NCBI RefSeq assembly: GCF_014192275.1 | Contig: NZ_JACHXR010000004.1 | Location: 248,001-312,000 of the forward strand | DNA length: 64,000 nt | Direction of reading: 5' to 3' | Source: Halomonas stenophila | GTDB lineage: Bacteria; Pseudomonadota; Gammaproteobacteria; Pseudomonadales; Halomonadaceae | Part shown: positions 35,239 to 43,648 of the stretch, piece by piece | Position numbering within the stretch: the first letter of the stretch is position 1 | Layout of the letters: every line of letters starts with the position of its first letter | Translations under genes and position numbers: made by a program | Notes under the pieces: generated by a model | What the model saw: only the letters and a program-made list of their open reading frames with translations | The model's database searches: none | What the model was told of the DNA's origin: nothing

Positions 35239-35673
35239 ATGAAACGATCCCCCTTGATCAGCCCGGAACTGCTCGAACGCATCGTCGATGCCTCGGCGGA
35301 TGGCATCGTGGTCGCCGAGCAGGAAGGCGACGAGAACATCCTCATCTACGTCAACCAGGGCTTCGAGCGCCTGACCGGCTACAGCGCCGACGAGATCCTC
35401 TACCGCGATTGTCGCTTCCTGCAGAACGAGGACCGCGACCAGCCGGCGCTGGCCGTCATCCGCAAGGCGCTCACGGAGGGCCGCCCCTGCCGCGAGGTGC
35501 TGCGCAACTACCGCAAGGACGGCACCCTCTTCTACAACGAGCTCTCGATCACGCCCCTCTATGACGAGGACGACAACCTGACCTACTACATCGGCGTCCA
35601 GAAGGACGTCACCGAGCGTGTCGAGGCCCAGCAGGAACTCGAGCGCCTGAAGGCCGAACACGGCCTGTCCTGA
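35239..35673 (+). CDS. Short LOV-domain photoreceptor
   Basis: A 144-residue protein made of one PAS/LOV domain with short helical ends and no output domain. The flavin-binding core holds the photoactive cysteine C58 in YRDCRFLQNEDRDQ, where most LOV proteins read GRNCRFLQ. Further LOV marks are NYRKDGTLFYNELSITPL and YIGVQKDVTERV. The pattern is very close to what I recall for the Pseudomonas putida short LOV protein PpSB1, so blue-light sensing by flavin-cysteinyl adduct is expected. The signalling partner is unknown; dimerisation through the terminal helices is inferred. Confidence 0.9.
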   Translation: MKRSPLISPELLERIVDASADGIVVAEQEGDENILIYVNQGFERLTGYSADEILYRDCRFLQNEDRDQPALAVIRKALTEGRPCREVLRNYRKDGTLFYNELSITPLYDEDDNLTYYIGVQKDVTERVEAQQELERLKAEHGLS

Positions 35674-35723
35674 GCCGCCTCCCCGCCCTCCTCCCCTCGC
35701 GGAAAAAAATGCCCGCCTGGGGG

Positions 35724-35752
35724 TTGCGCTTTCGCGTCACCCATCTTATATA
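35724..35752 (+). promoter_or_regulatory. Sigma-70-like promoter
   Basis: TTGCGC (35724-35729), a 17-base spacer and TATATA (35747-35752), about 110 bases upstream of the small acidic protein gene. The only strong -35/-10 match in this gap. Confidence 0.6.
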
Positions 35753-35859
35753 GCCGTCAGGCGCCCACCAACCGGCGCCGGATGAGGCCTCGCGACGCGC
35801 GGGGCAATGCTTGGAGCGTCGCTCGCCGCAAGCGGCACCTGGCCATGGGAGGACTTCGC

Positions 35860-36060
35860 ATGCGCCCCGAATCCCTTCACGACGACTTGTATGACGAGGA
35901 CGACCACGACGACGCCGTCAATGACGACGACTATCGCCGTGCCCGCCCGGCCAGCCGCGCCGAACAGCTGCGCGCCCGACGGCGCCTGGAAGGCCTGCTG
36001 GAGGAACGTCGCCTGAGACGTGCCATCGAGGACGACTGGGCCCTGGACGAGGAGGAGTAG
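35860..36060 (+). CDS. Small acidic/basic protein, possibly PA3496 family
   Basis: A 66-residue protein with an Asp-rich N-terminus (HDDLYDEDDHDDAVNDDDYR) and a charged helix (LRARRRLEGLLEERRLRRAI). The layout resembles the short PA3496-like proteins of pseudomonads, labelled as putative envelope-integrity proteins, but that is recall. GGGAGG lies seven bases before the ATG at 35860; an upstream ATG at 35782 has no such site. It is the last gene of the core-like region. Confidence 0.65.
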   Translation: MRPESLHDDLYDEDDHDDAVNDDDYRRARPASRAEQLRARRRLEGLLEERRLRRAIEDDWALDEEE

Positions 36061-36576
36061 TCCCTCCGGCCGACCAGGGACGGTACTGGCCTTTCCCCTT
36101 CCCGGCCTCTATCATCGGAGGCCACCGATTCCTGCAATCCCGAACCTCCAACACTAGTGAGATTCCATGGCGCAATACACGCGTCTGCGCCATTCTCTTT
36201 TCGTTAAATTTCCATGGGCGGATGGGTATACCCCATGACAACAGGCTTTCCAGCCTACCCAAGCACTCCGCCCCCTCCTACCTTTACTCAAAACCAACAT
36301 TTTCAGTTAGCTTTACCGCTTTTGGGCCAAATTTGGCTTGAAAACTTAACTTTTTGAAGGAGAGCTGTGCGACCCGGCATTTATCAAGAAACTGTCTCAT
36401 TTGAGTTCACTTTAGCCGCTTCTTTTTCCGGATCAGCTAAAGTGGCCTGAAGCCCCGATCCGGGTTAAGCGACACAGTGGCACCTCGCATGCTGCAGTTG
36501 GGAATGCTTTAAACTTTATACGGAATCATTTTCCATAACACAGCTATGGGTTATGTGTTGGAAAAGACTGTGTAAC
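36061..36576. other. Core-to-island transition, no gene seen
   Basis: Base composition drops to AT-rich after about 36,120. An inverted repeat with 9-bp perfect arms (CACTTTAGC at 36408, GCTAAAGTG at 36436) could be the trace of a mobile-element end. No tRNA or other attachment gene was found. Confidence 0.5.
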
Positions 36577-36945
36577 CTATAGGTCGAGTAAGACCTGTCG
36601 GTAATGGCTAGAAAAGCTGACTTGGTAGTGAGGTTGGGCTTCGCGACCACTCTCATACGGAGCTGTAAGGAGATCACTCTCCAGAAGGCCAAAGCTGACA
36701 CTCGACACGTCATCAGCTCCTCCTTTACTACCTGCTTCGCCGTGCGACTGATGAGATCTCGATGAAAGATTTTCCACTTGGGTCAGTACTGCTAAATCAT
36801 CTGGGAGGTCCTCCGCAGTCCGCTTCGCAAAGCGCTGAAGAGTGGGCTCTGCTAGCATGAACAGCCAAGCGTGATCATCGTTCTGTCCTATTCTCCTTAA
36901 CACCCTTCCCAGCACTTGACGATAGTGAAGGCTTCGGGCTTTACT
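36577..36945 (-). pseudogene. C-terminal remnant of a superfamily 2 helicase
   Basis: Minus-strand reading gives KARSLHYRQVLGRVLRRIGQ, then NDDHAWLFMLAEPTLQRFAK and a stop at 36577. The QxxGRxxRR pattern is helicase motif VI of SF2 enzymes, and the following helix suits the end of a DEAD/DEAH-type helicase carried by restriction or defence islands. Upstream the frame is closed by a TGA near 36948 and no other helicase motif exists. It looks like the last 110 or so codons of a gene lost when the island rearranged. Confidence 0.5.
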
Positions 36946-37098
36946 GATTCATGCCCGGGTTGAACAGTGTGAAGTGACCGCATGAAGTGCGAACGACTCA
37001 GTTAATCTTCCTCGGCCATTGACCTCGACGCCATCATAGCTTGATTTATGTTGCATTCTTCCCCATAGTTGAATCATCCATTCGCAAAGAGAGATCGT

Positions 37099-37470
37099 AT
37101 GTCCATACTAGCTTCCTACATGCAGAAGGAACAGCAGCTAAAGCAGCTTCAGGAAGAGCTGGATAGGCTAAAGAATGACGACCGCCTCAAGGCTGAGCTT
37201 CAGTTTAAGGATAAACTGGAAGCTCTCATGCGCGAATTTGACAAGTCGGCTTCAGACGTCATCAAACTGCTTGACCCGCAACAGGCAGCGGCCAGACCCT
37301 CCAGCACCACGAACACGGGTCGCGCCAAACGCAAGCTGAAGATCTATAAAAACCCTAATACTGGCGAAGTCGTAGAGACACGCGGCGGCAACCAGAAAAC
37401 ACTAAAAGTGTGGAAGGATGAATACGGTTCGGACACCGTTGAAGGGTGGCTGGTGAGAACAGAGGATTAA
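37099..37470 (+). CDS. mvaT: H-NS family histone-like protein, MvaT/MvaU type
   Basis: A 123-residue nucleoid protein that silences AT-rich DNA. The N-terminal half is a coiled coil for oligomerisation (QKEQQLKQLQEELDRLKND and onward). The C-terminal DNA-binding half has YKNPNTGEVVETRGGNQKTL, including the AT-pincer RGGN, and WKDEYGSDTVEGWL. The ATG at 37099 has AGAGAG upstream; an upstream ATG at 37069 is less likely. It sits exactly at the left border of the AT-rich cassette region, so it may be an island-carried xenogeneic silencer. Confidence 0.9.
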   Translation: MSILASYMQKEQQLKQLQEELDRLKNDDRLKAELQFKDKLEALMREFDKSASDVIKLLDPQQAAARPSSTTNTGRAKRKLKIYKNPNTGEVVETRGGNQKTLKVWKDEYGSDTVEGWLVRTED

Positions 37471-37475
37471 AACCA

Positions 37476-37513
37476 CGCCCTGCCCATCTAAACATGTGGT
37501 TAGCAGGGCAGCT
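37476..37513 (+). terminator. Hairpin after the mvaT-like gene
   Basis: A 7-bp stem GCCCTGC / GCAGGGC with a long loop, a few bases past the stop codon and followed by a short T stretch (agctttc). A modest terminator candidate. Confidence 0.4.
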
Positions 37514-37547
37514 TTCGGCCAAGAGCGGCCGTTCAGTGGGCTCTGAT

Positions 37548-37629
37548 ATAACGCTGCCAGCATGCGTGCCTTCTTAGTGGAGGCGAAGCCGCAACGAAAA
37601 AGTGGTCGCCATGCCTGTCTTTGTTAGAC
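37548..37629 (-). other. attC site of the SIR2-like cassette
   Basis: On the minus strand it starts with GTCTAAC, a perfect R'' box (RYYYAAC), and ends with GCGTTA. The inner arms GACAGGCATGGCGACC and GGCACGCATGCTGGCAG pair imperfectly. Length about 82 bp. Located immediately after the SIR2-like gene stop. Confidence 0.75.
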
Positions 37630-37633
37630 ATTT

Positions 37634-38854
37634 TCATTCAGTAAGCTCACGCCTAATTCTGTCACGCGCTACCGATCTTTCTTTTCGCAAAATGCTCTGC
37701 ATTTCCGTAGGTTTGTCATCACTAACCTGTATAAAATATTCAGCCGCACCAATAGGATTGCATTCAACTTGCTCTGATAAATACTTCAATCTATCAGGGC
37801 AACCACCTATGCCAGGATTAACAATAGTGAGCTTCCGTGATCCTGACAAGGACAACCAATCCACTATGTTTTCATCTATGTGTTTATCCCCAAAACTGTA
37901 GCCAATACAAACAAGAGCATCGGCATAATTTAAACTACCCTTGAAAAGAGAAAGAAATTCAGATGGAGCTATTTGGCTCAGTTTTTTTGTAAACTTATGC
38001 GCTCCTGACAAAAGGGTTTTGCGCAAAAACTGAATCCTTCCTTGTTCATCTTCATAAACATTTTCGTTCATGCACGCGACGCCATCACGCACCGCTATAT
38101 CTTGATTTATTTTATCTATTATTTGAAGTTGGTGAGCAAAGGGTGCTGGATCATGTTCGACAGGCTTAATCTTCAAGTAGTTAAGCTCATCATTTTGCCC
38201 AAATAAATCTAACCCTCCATGTAGCTTTATTAAATTAATACCATATTCGCCATGCTTATGAAAATCATAGCAATTACTTTCGATAGATGCTCTGCTCAAC
38301 CTTTCAAACGGAATTTGACGTAAAACTCCATCAGTGCTCTTCATGGGAATACTGACTTCTTCATTGAAACCTGACTTTATAGGGATGCCTGCTGATGCCG
38401 CCAGCATTTCAATAATGCAGTCATGGTTTAGTGAGAATATCCAAAGCGGATTATTCTCTTGAGCTAGTTTTTTGATAGCAGAAAAATCATCAAGTGCGTT
38501 CAACGCGTAGTCAGTGTTTTTTACCTGCCTTTCCATTAGCAGGCCATATACAGCCTGAAGAAGAAAGCCAAGAGCAGCGTGATAGTCTTGCCTTTTACCT
38601 TCATTACGCTCTCTAGAGAACTCTATCTCTAAAGCTCCTATGATATGTTCGTAATGTAAGTCTTTATTACCTAATAGAATTGCGACGCGGGAAATAACAT
38701 CCTGATTCCATCCGCCGCCTTGAGCTTTCCAGCCTTCATTAAACGAAACAATTCTCTCAGGTGTTAGACAGCGCCTCAATTCTGCGGTCAACTCCCAGAC
38801 AAGGGGCATTCCGCAATCGTAAGCCGCGCCCGCGCCAATGAATAACGCTTTCAT
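37634..38854 (-). CDS. SIR2-like domain protein (cassette gene)
   Basis: A 406-residue protein with FIGAGAAYDCGMPLVWEL at the very N-terminus, IFSLNHDCIIEML, IKLHGGLDLFG and a late CIGYSFGDKHIDE. These match the SIR2_2-type NAD-binding fold (GAGxS, TxNYD, KLHGS, GYSxxD in classical members). In bacteria such proteins often deplete NAD in antiphage defence; here that role is inferred. The start at 38854 places the glycine-rich motif at the N-terminus. The gene is followed directly by an attC site and preceded by the inter-cassette repeat, so it forms one integron cassette. Confidence 0.75.
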   Translation of the reverse strand: MKALFIGAGAAYDCGMPLVWELTAELRRCLTPERIVSFNEGWKAQGGGWNQDVISRVAILLGNKDLHYEHIIGALEIEFSRERNEGKRQDYHAALGFLLQAVYGLLMERQVKNTDYALNALDDFSAIKKLAQENNPLWIFSLNHDCIIEMLAASAGIPIKSGFNEEVSIPMKSTDGVLRQIPFERLSRASIESNCYDFHKHGEYGINLIKLHGGLDLFGQNDELNYLKIKPVEHDPAPFAHQLQIIDKINQDIAVRDGVACMNENVYEDEQGRIQFLRKTLLSGAHKFTKKLSQIAPSEFLSLFKGSLNYADALVCIGYSFGDKHIDENIVDWLSLSGSRKLTIVNPGIGGCPDRLKYLSEQVECNPIGAAEYFIQVSDDKPTEMQSILRKERSVARDRIRRELTE

Positions 38855-38934
38855 CTGATTTAGCACCCATGATTGCCTAGCAAGTATTAGTCGGAACGCT
38901 CTGACATTGATTGAGCGTGCCTTCTCATTCAAGT

Positions 38935-39048
38935 CGATAAACGTGCCGGCTGTCTTTCCGGAATGTCCACTCAGAGTCGGAAGTGATCAATCAGCATAGA
39001 CTAAAATTCCTCGTTCGGCCAGAAGCGGAAGTTCAGCGGAAGCTAGTG
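38935..39048. repeat. Inter-cassette repeat, copy 2
   Basis: Contains gataaacgtgccggctg, atcagcatagactaaaattcc and cggccagaagcggaagttcag. These words recur in the same order at 40990-41140, 43510-43650, 45410-45535, 55015-55140, 57310-57435 and (part) 60020-60110. See the repeat-family finding. Confidence 0.7.
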
Positions 39049-39124
39049 TAACGCCGCCATAGAGCGCGCGAGTTTGCGAGCGTCGGGCGACCGAATGGGA
39101 GAGAATTTAATGGCTTGGTTAGGT
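39048..39124 (-). other. attC site overlapping the next cassette gene
   Basis: Minus strand: ACCTAAC (R'' box, perfect RYYYAAC) to GGCGGCGTTA, about 77 bp with pairable arms. The R'' box contains the stop codon of the 39119-39880 gene. Confidence 0.75.
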
Positions 39125-39880
39125 AGCGCTTTCACTCAAATTTCCTTCTAGGAATTTATCCATCCATTGCTTGATCTCAGTACCCGGAGAAAAAGCATAC
39201 CCCTTGCCTTCAACTTCCACCCAATATCTCGGCTTTGACACCAGGTCAAAGAAGACTAGTTCAGTAGTAACATAGGTCAACCATATTGAAACTCTCAAGA
39301 AACCAAAGTTTGCGTTAACCGCCTCATCTCTTTCGGTATACTTGGTAATCGCGTTGATATTTCGATGTAATTCTGCGACGTGAGTAACTGTATTACTTAA
39401 GTGTCCGTACAACTCACCTATTGGTGGAATAGCCTGCTTCGCTGTCGTGACGCACTTTGTAGATTTTAGTTTTCCATCTCTAAAAACATCAAGGTCTTTC
39501 GGTCGCATCTTTACATGTATCACAACGGAGACTAACTCAACAATAGATCGCATTAGTACAAGGGGAGAAAGCCTATGCCCAGAGCGAAAGTTTTGAAGGG
39601 CTGCAATGTAAATATTCAGGGCGTTAAGCAATAACACACTACATTCTTTCTGAAGCTCGTCTCCTCGTATGGACGCATTTAAAATTACTCCCGACACTTC
39701 TCCAAAAATCTCACTCAGTTCATCAACTTCGGTTTTGAATAGATTGTCGAAGGATCTTTCGATATCTGGGCAATCTCTCGTCAACTGCTTCCATATCATA
39801 TCTTTGGTTGTAATGACTACATTTTCACTCTTCAGGTCTAGAGTAAGCGAAGCAATTTGATCCTTCAGCTTTTCATCCAT
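39119..39880 (-). CDS. Cassette protein of unknown function
   Basis: A 253-residue, mostly helical protein, with no family I recognise. A central stretch (RLSPLVLMRSIVELVSVVIH) resembles the helical core of DUF5677-like proteins, but this is weak. AT-richer than the core genes. It is bounded by attC sites on both sides (39048-39124 and 39916-39981), so it is a complete single-gene cassette. Confidence 0.7.
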   Translation of the reverse strand: MDEKLKDQIASLTLDLKSENVVITTKDMIWKQLTRDCPDIERSFDNLFKTEVDELSEIFGEVSGVILNASIRGDELQKECSVLLLNALNIYIAALQNFRSGHRLSPLVLMRSIVELVSVVIHVKMRPKDLDVFRDGKLKSTKCVTTAKQAIPPIGELYGHLSNTVTHVAELHRNINAITKYTERDEAVNANFGFLRVSIWLTYVTTELVFFDLVSKPRYWVEVEGKGYAFSPGTEIKQWMDKFLEGNLSESAT

Positions 39881-39915
39881 AATATGGCTTACACTCCATT
39901 CGCGGGAAAGCGTAC

Positions 39916-39981
39916 ATAACGCCAGGCTGATCGTGCGCGGCGCCCGAAGGGCAATGCGTCCGATCGAGCCGTTTGTTAGGT
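39916..39981 (-). other. attC site of the Mrr-like cassette
   Basis: A clean 66-bp site. Minus strand ACCTAAC (R'') at one end and GGCGTTATG (R') at the other; inner arms GGCTCGATCGGACGC and GCGCACGATCAGCC pair. The R'' box overlaps the stop of the Mrr-like gene. Confidence 0.85.
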
Positions 39982-40848
39982 GTCCTTGGAACTGTGAGGG
40001 ATGAAGACAAGGTGCCCTCCCTCCTCCTGCCGATTGATGAACATAAGAGACCCCGAGAAAGTACCGGAATCAATATCTGCCGTGACGACGTCAGTGAGCG
40101 CATCACCGGCTGCCTCGTCGCGATATTGCATCAATCGGTATGGAACCAGCTCAGAGGTAATCCGATACCAGACCGTAACGAGAGCCCTCGTTGCCGGGAC
40201 AACCGCGCCAGACTCCTTGCTCCGCAGCCGGAATCCCTTCAGTTCCACACGCAGTTTGATAGAGGCCTCCTCGACGGGCTCTGCGTCGTGGGGAACATGC
40301 TGTTCGATGAAGCGACGGGAATGGCTGGTGAAGACGGACGGATCGATGACCGCAGCGGTTTCATCAAGCACCTCCATGTTGGGGCGGTCTACGACACCCT
40401 CCTCTTCAGGAATGAGGGTCCAGTTGTGCCGAACAAGACTCCGAGTAGTGATGGTTATGCCGGGCGCGAGCATCCAGGCAAAGCTCTCGGCTTCGGCGAG
40501 GTCCAGAAGCCGAATTCCAAGAAACTTTGCCTTCTCTCGAGCCGTGCGTGTAAAGCCCTTGGCGGAGACAACGATTCCCTGGTTGATTCCCGTATGTTCA
40601 CATTTCTTCGCGAAGGCTTCGAGCGCGGGCACGCCGACAGGACGGGATAGGTCTCTACATTCAATCGCGACTACCAATGTGTGGTGAGACGTTGAAAGTG
40701 TGACCACGACGTCATGTTCACGCATTCTGCCCGTTACTCGATCCTTGATGCGCTTTGGGGATTCGACGACTGCGTCAGTGTCGGCGGACAATGACCTCTC
40801 GATTGCTTCGACAACTCTCTCCAACGCCCTCCCTTGCCTCCAAGACAC
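39976..40848 (-). CDS. PD-(D/E)XK restriction endonuclease-like protein (Mrr-type core)
   Basis: A 290-residue protein. Residues near 35-75 give IKDRVTGRMREHDVVVTL and TLVVAIECRDLSRPVG, the (D)x(n)ExK pattern of the Mrr_cat fold with Arg in place of Lys (ECR). SAKGFTRTAREKAKFLGIRL follows, as in Mrr-like proteins. The C-terminal half is unassigned. I choose a GTG at 40848 because GGAGGT lies seven bases upstream; a TTG 15 bases earlier is possible. Likely a defence or DNA-repair nuclease, inferred from the fold. It is a single cassette with its own attC. Confidence 0.65.
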   Translation of the reverse strand: MSWRQGRALERVVEAIERSLSADTDAVVESPKRIKDRVTGRMREHDVVVTLSTSHHTLVVAIECRDLSRPVGVPALEAFAKKCEHTGINQGIVVSAKGFTRTAREKAKFLGIRLLDLAEAESFAWMLAPGITITTRSLVRHNWTLIPEEEGVVDRPNMEVLDETAAVIDPSVFTSHSRRFIEQHVPHDAEPVEEASIKLRVELKGFRLRSKESGAVVPATRALVTVWYRITSELVPYRLMQYRDEAAGDALTDVVTADIDSGTFSGSLMFINRQEEGGHLVFIPHSSKDT

Positions 40849-40984
40849 TGCGATGACCTCCAATACGTATTAAATTGCCTGCCCTATGCTTGGATAAACG
40901 TGCCAGCGCACTTATTTGTACGATACCGCACGTCTCCCGTTCCCTAACCCACTGAAATAGCAAAATATTAAGTATAGCTCGACA

Positions 40985-41144
40985 GCATATTACCAATCAT
41001 CGCGCTTGCTGCATAATACGAATCGAGGTGCCCGCTGCCTATGTCGACATGTCCGCTTAGGGTCGTCAACTGCCTCAGCCATCCCATCAGCGTAGACTGA
41101 AGTTCCTCACTCGGCCAGAAGCGGACTATCGGAAAGTTCTCATG
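40985..41144. repeat. Inter-cassette repeat, copy 3
   Basis: One of the longest copies: accaatcatcgcgcttgctg, ccgcttagggtcgtcaactg, catcagcgtagactgaagtt and cggccagaagcggactatcg follow each other, ending at an attC site. It fills most of the 370-base gap between two cassette genes; no open frame. Confidence 0.7.
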
Positions 41145-41222
41145 TAACTTCAAAGCACATGGGACAAATTTTCGAGCGTCCCACCACCTCTTGCGGTAGT
41201 GTAGTGCTGCGCCTTGTTATGT
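41144..41222 (-). other. attC site of the 146-residue HEPN-motif cassette
   Basis: Minus strand ACATAAC to GAAGTTACAT, about 79 bp, with pairing inner arms (GGTGGTGGGACGCTCG and related). The R'' box overlaps the gene stop (41217). Confidence 0.75.
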
Positions 41223-41657
41223 GTCCGGGCTAAGAACCTCGATTTTGAACCTTTCCATTAGAGGGGTTTCTTCCTGGGTCAACTTCCAATAGTTTGAAAT
41301 CGCACGATCGATGATTTCAGCGGCCTCAAAATCCACACTGAAATGTAGACCACCGTCATCAGAGTAATGCTTTACACGGTTTCTATAGTAATTAGCTATG
41401 TTCGCAACCTCTTTTCTGGCCTTTTTATCGTTAGCGTCAACACCCAGAAGCCTGAGAGATCCATCGATGAGGTCATTTAGAACATGGGTTCCGTCTGCCT
41501 CACCAACCATTTTTCCCAGGATTTCCTCAGCCGCTCCTGCCAGAGTAATTGAGGATATAAAGTCTTTTTCATTCAGAAAAAGAGAAATAGCCCTGTCAAT
41601 CTGCCTCTCGGCAATCTCTAAGTAACTTAATGATTCCGTAATGACTTCTACTTTCAT
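41217..41657 (-). CDS. Cassette protein with HEPN-like motif
   Basis: A 146-residue helical protein. Near residue 93 it reads ANYYRNRVKHYSDD, an R-N-x3-H pattern (RNRVKH) placed as in HEPN RNases. An N-terminal helix has ISSITLAGAAEEILGK, also usual for HEPN folds. Function as an RNA-cleaving toxin or sensor is inference. No antitoxin partner lies in the same cassette. Confidence 0.65.
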   Translation of the reverse strand: MKVEVITESLSYLEIAERQIDRAISLFLNEKDFISSITLAGAAEEILGKMVGEADGTHVLNDLIDGSLRLLGVDANDKKARKEVANIANYYRNRVKHYSDDGGLHFSVDFEAAEIIDRAISNYWKLTQEETPLMERFKIEVLSPDT

Positions 41658-41666
41658 ATTTGTATC

Positions 41667-41738
41667 ACGTAAGGACAGTGGTGATGGGCGCCAACGGAGC
41701 GCAGCGTAGTTGGCGCCCCGTTGACCACCTTGTTAAGT
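41667..41738 (-). other. attC site of the IS-truncated cassette
   Basis: Minus strand ACTTAAC (perfect R'' box) followed by pairing arms GGGGCGCCAAC / GTTGGCGCCC; the distal R' box is degenerate (CCTTACGT). The R'' box carries the stop codon of the gene. Confidence 0.65.
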
Positions 41739-42237
41739 CTCTCGTGCCAAGAGGCGCGTGATATGATCAAATGCAGCCAGCTTAGCTTGATCCTCCGTTT
41801 TGTAGTTCCTTCTACTGTGCTGAACAAGGGAATTATCTTCCGAACTGACTGTAGCTGCCCAACCTGTACCACGGTGATAAACGGTAACTCGGAATCCATC
41901 GGCTTTTATCCACGGGTTACCTTTTGCTGAATTCTTCCATTTTCTCGAAAGCCACCGCTTCCTTTTACCTGCGCGGCTTTTCATGGACGATTCCCTTGTC
42001 CTAGCCGCAGCAACGTCACCCTCCATGTGACCGGCACAGATGCAACCAACTTCTAGAACTTCTGGGTAGTTGAGATGCTCCATATGGTGGACGTACCGAA
42101 TCGTCTGTGATTCACACATCTCACACTCTACCTGTGGCTCACCGAGATCTTCGATGTCGACGCACTGCCAACCTTTATGGGGCACACCAGCCTTCGACCA
42201 CTTTCCCCGGCCAGATGCTACAAGTTGCTCCTTGAAG
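41733..42237 (-). pseudogene. Cassette gene truncated at its 5' end by an IS
   Basis: About 168 residues remain. They include KWSKAGVPHKGWQCVDIEDL, a cysteine cluster (CEMCESQTIRYVHHMEH, later CICAGH) suggestive of zinc binding, and a basic stretch (KSRAGKRKRWLSRKWKNS). I recall similar unknown proteins from integron cassettes but cannot name the family. The current ATG at 42245 lies inside the inverted repeat of the IS, so the original N-terminus, probably only a few residues, is lost or replaced. Confidence 0.65.
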
Positions 42238-42295
42238 TGGTCCAATTGGAGCGGACACCCCGATAAGCCTCATAATGGAGGCAATGGAGGTGTTC

Positions 42296-42589
42296 ATGAC
42301 CAAGAAGACTCGACGTCGGTATTCCGATGAATTCAAGGCGGATGCGGTGAGCCTGGTGACGGAGCAGGGGTATTCCGTATCCGAGGCCGCCCGGCGCCTG
42401 GGGGTTGACCGTAGCCTGTTGGACCGTTGGTGCCGCAAGCACCGTCAACAGACGTCAGACGCCTCGAGCCAGCCAGCGGATGATCGCGACGCCGAGATCA
42501 AGAAGCTCCGCGAAGAGGTTCGTAAGCTACAGCTTGAAAAGGATATTCTAAAAAAGGCGGCGGCCTTCTTCGCCAAAGAGTCGAGCTGA
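42296..42589 (+). CDS. IS3-family transposase OrfA
   Basis: A 97-residue DNA-binding protein: helix-turn-helix of the HTH_Tnp_1 type (RRRYSDEFKADAVSLV ... SVSEAARRLGVDRSLLDRW) and a C-terminal leucine-zipper region (IKKLREEVRKLQLEKDILKK). GGAGG precedes the ATG at 42296. The slippery run A-AAA-AAG at 42550-42556 is in the right phase for a -1 shift into OrfB. Confidence 0.92.
   Translation: MTKKTRRRYSDEFKADAVSLVTEQGYSVSEAARRLGVDRSLLDRWCRKHRQQTSDASSQPADDRDAEIKKLREEVRKLQLEKDILKKAAAFFAKESS
42550..42556 (+). promoter_or_regulatory. Programmed -1 frameshift site
   Basis: Heptamer A AAA AAG in the OrfA frame, about 30 bases before the OrfA stop. Slipping here joins OrfA to the OrfB frame and gives the OrfAB transposase. 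Confidence 0.8.
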
Positions 42590-43437
42590 GATACCAGTTC
42601 ATCGAGTCGGAGAAGGCCACCTATCCCGTGGCCTTGCTGTGTCGGGTCATGCAGGTCAGCCGGAGTGGTTTCTATGCCTGGCGACGGCGTGGCCCTGATG
42701 ACCATCGTCAGGCCCTGCTCCGCGAGGTCAGAGAGATCCATCGCCGGAAGCGCGGCAGCTACGGCAGCCGCCGCATGGCCGAAGAGCTGCGACGTCGCGG
42801 CTACGAGGTCGGCCGTTACCAGGCCCGCAGCCTGATGCGGGAAGCGGGCGTAGAGGCACGGCAGAGGCGACGCTGGCGCCATACGACCGACAGTCAGCAC
42901 ACCCTGCCGGTGGCGCCCAACCTGCTGAACCGCCAGTTCGCGGTGGCGGAGCCGAACCGGGTCTGGGTGGCCGATATCACGGCGATCTGGACGCTGGAAG
43001 GGTGGCTCTATCTGGCGGCGGTGCTCGACCTCCACGACCGGCAGTTGGTGGGCTGGGCGATGGCGGACCACATGCGCACGCAGTTGGTACTGGACGCCCT
43101 AGAGATGGCCGTGGGCCGCCGGCAGCCCGAGGAAAGACTGATACATCACAGCGACCGCGGCAGCCAGTACGCGTCGCATGACTACCGATCCACGCTGGAT
43201 CGGCACGGGTTCCAGGCCTCGATGAGCCGCAAGGGGAACTGCTGGGACAATGCCGTCATGGAACGCTTCTTCGGCTCACTGAAAAGCGAGTGGCTGGCTG
43301 ACCAGAGATATGGGTCCCGCCAGGCAGCACGGCGTGAGGTCGTCGAATATATCGAGATGGAGTACAACAGCTGCCGGCTCCACTCGACCCTCGGCTACCA
43401 AACGCCGAGGGACATCGAACTGGCAGCTGCGGCTTGA
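42557..43437 (+). CDS. IS3-family transposase OrfB (DDE integrase core)
   Basis: Catalytic part of the transposase, read from the frameshift. It has the HTH_21-type stretch RKRGSYGSRRMAEELRRRG and the rve core with catalytic residues D (VWVADITAIW), D (HHSDRGSQY) and E (DNAVMERFFGSLKSEW). An in-frame ATG at 42628 exists but expression probably relies on OrfAB fusion. No disruption seen, so the element may be active. Confidence 0.9.
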
Positions 43438-43499
43438 GAATGTGTCCGCTCTCACTTGACCAGAACACCTCTCGATTCTGGGCTGGCATGTAGGAGTCC

Positions 43500-43648
43500 T
43501 CTTTGAGCGGCTTAACGAGGATGAATGCGCATGCTGCCATTGCATCATGGCAGCTTTGGGTCGTCGACTGCCGCATCAGGTTCATCAGCATAGCCTAAAT
43601 TTCGGCGTCAGGCCAGAATCGGACTTTCAGGTCATTCTGACATAGCGC
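43500..43648. repeat. Inter-cassette repeat, copy 4
   Basis: gatgaatgcgcatgctgcc, cagctttgggtcgtcgactg, catcagcatagcctaaattt and caggccagaatcggactttc appear in the standard order. It lies just right of the IS3 element. Confidence 0.65.

Larger units (their letters stand above)
42238..43462 (+). mobile_element. IS3-family insertion sequence, 1225 bp
   Basis: Bounded by 21-bp imperfect inverted repeats (42238-42258 and 43442-43462, 17 of 21 matching; shared AGCGGACAC at the inner end). It encodes OrfA and OrfB joined by a -1 frameshift. The three bases on either side (aag and gaa) do not match, so there is no target duplication. Confidence 0.9.

Noticed and set aside
35918..36262. Minus-strand frame crossing the end of the small acidic protein gene
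   Set aside because: It overlaps the better-supported plus-strand gene, has no ribosome-binding site, and its sequence looks random.
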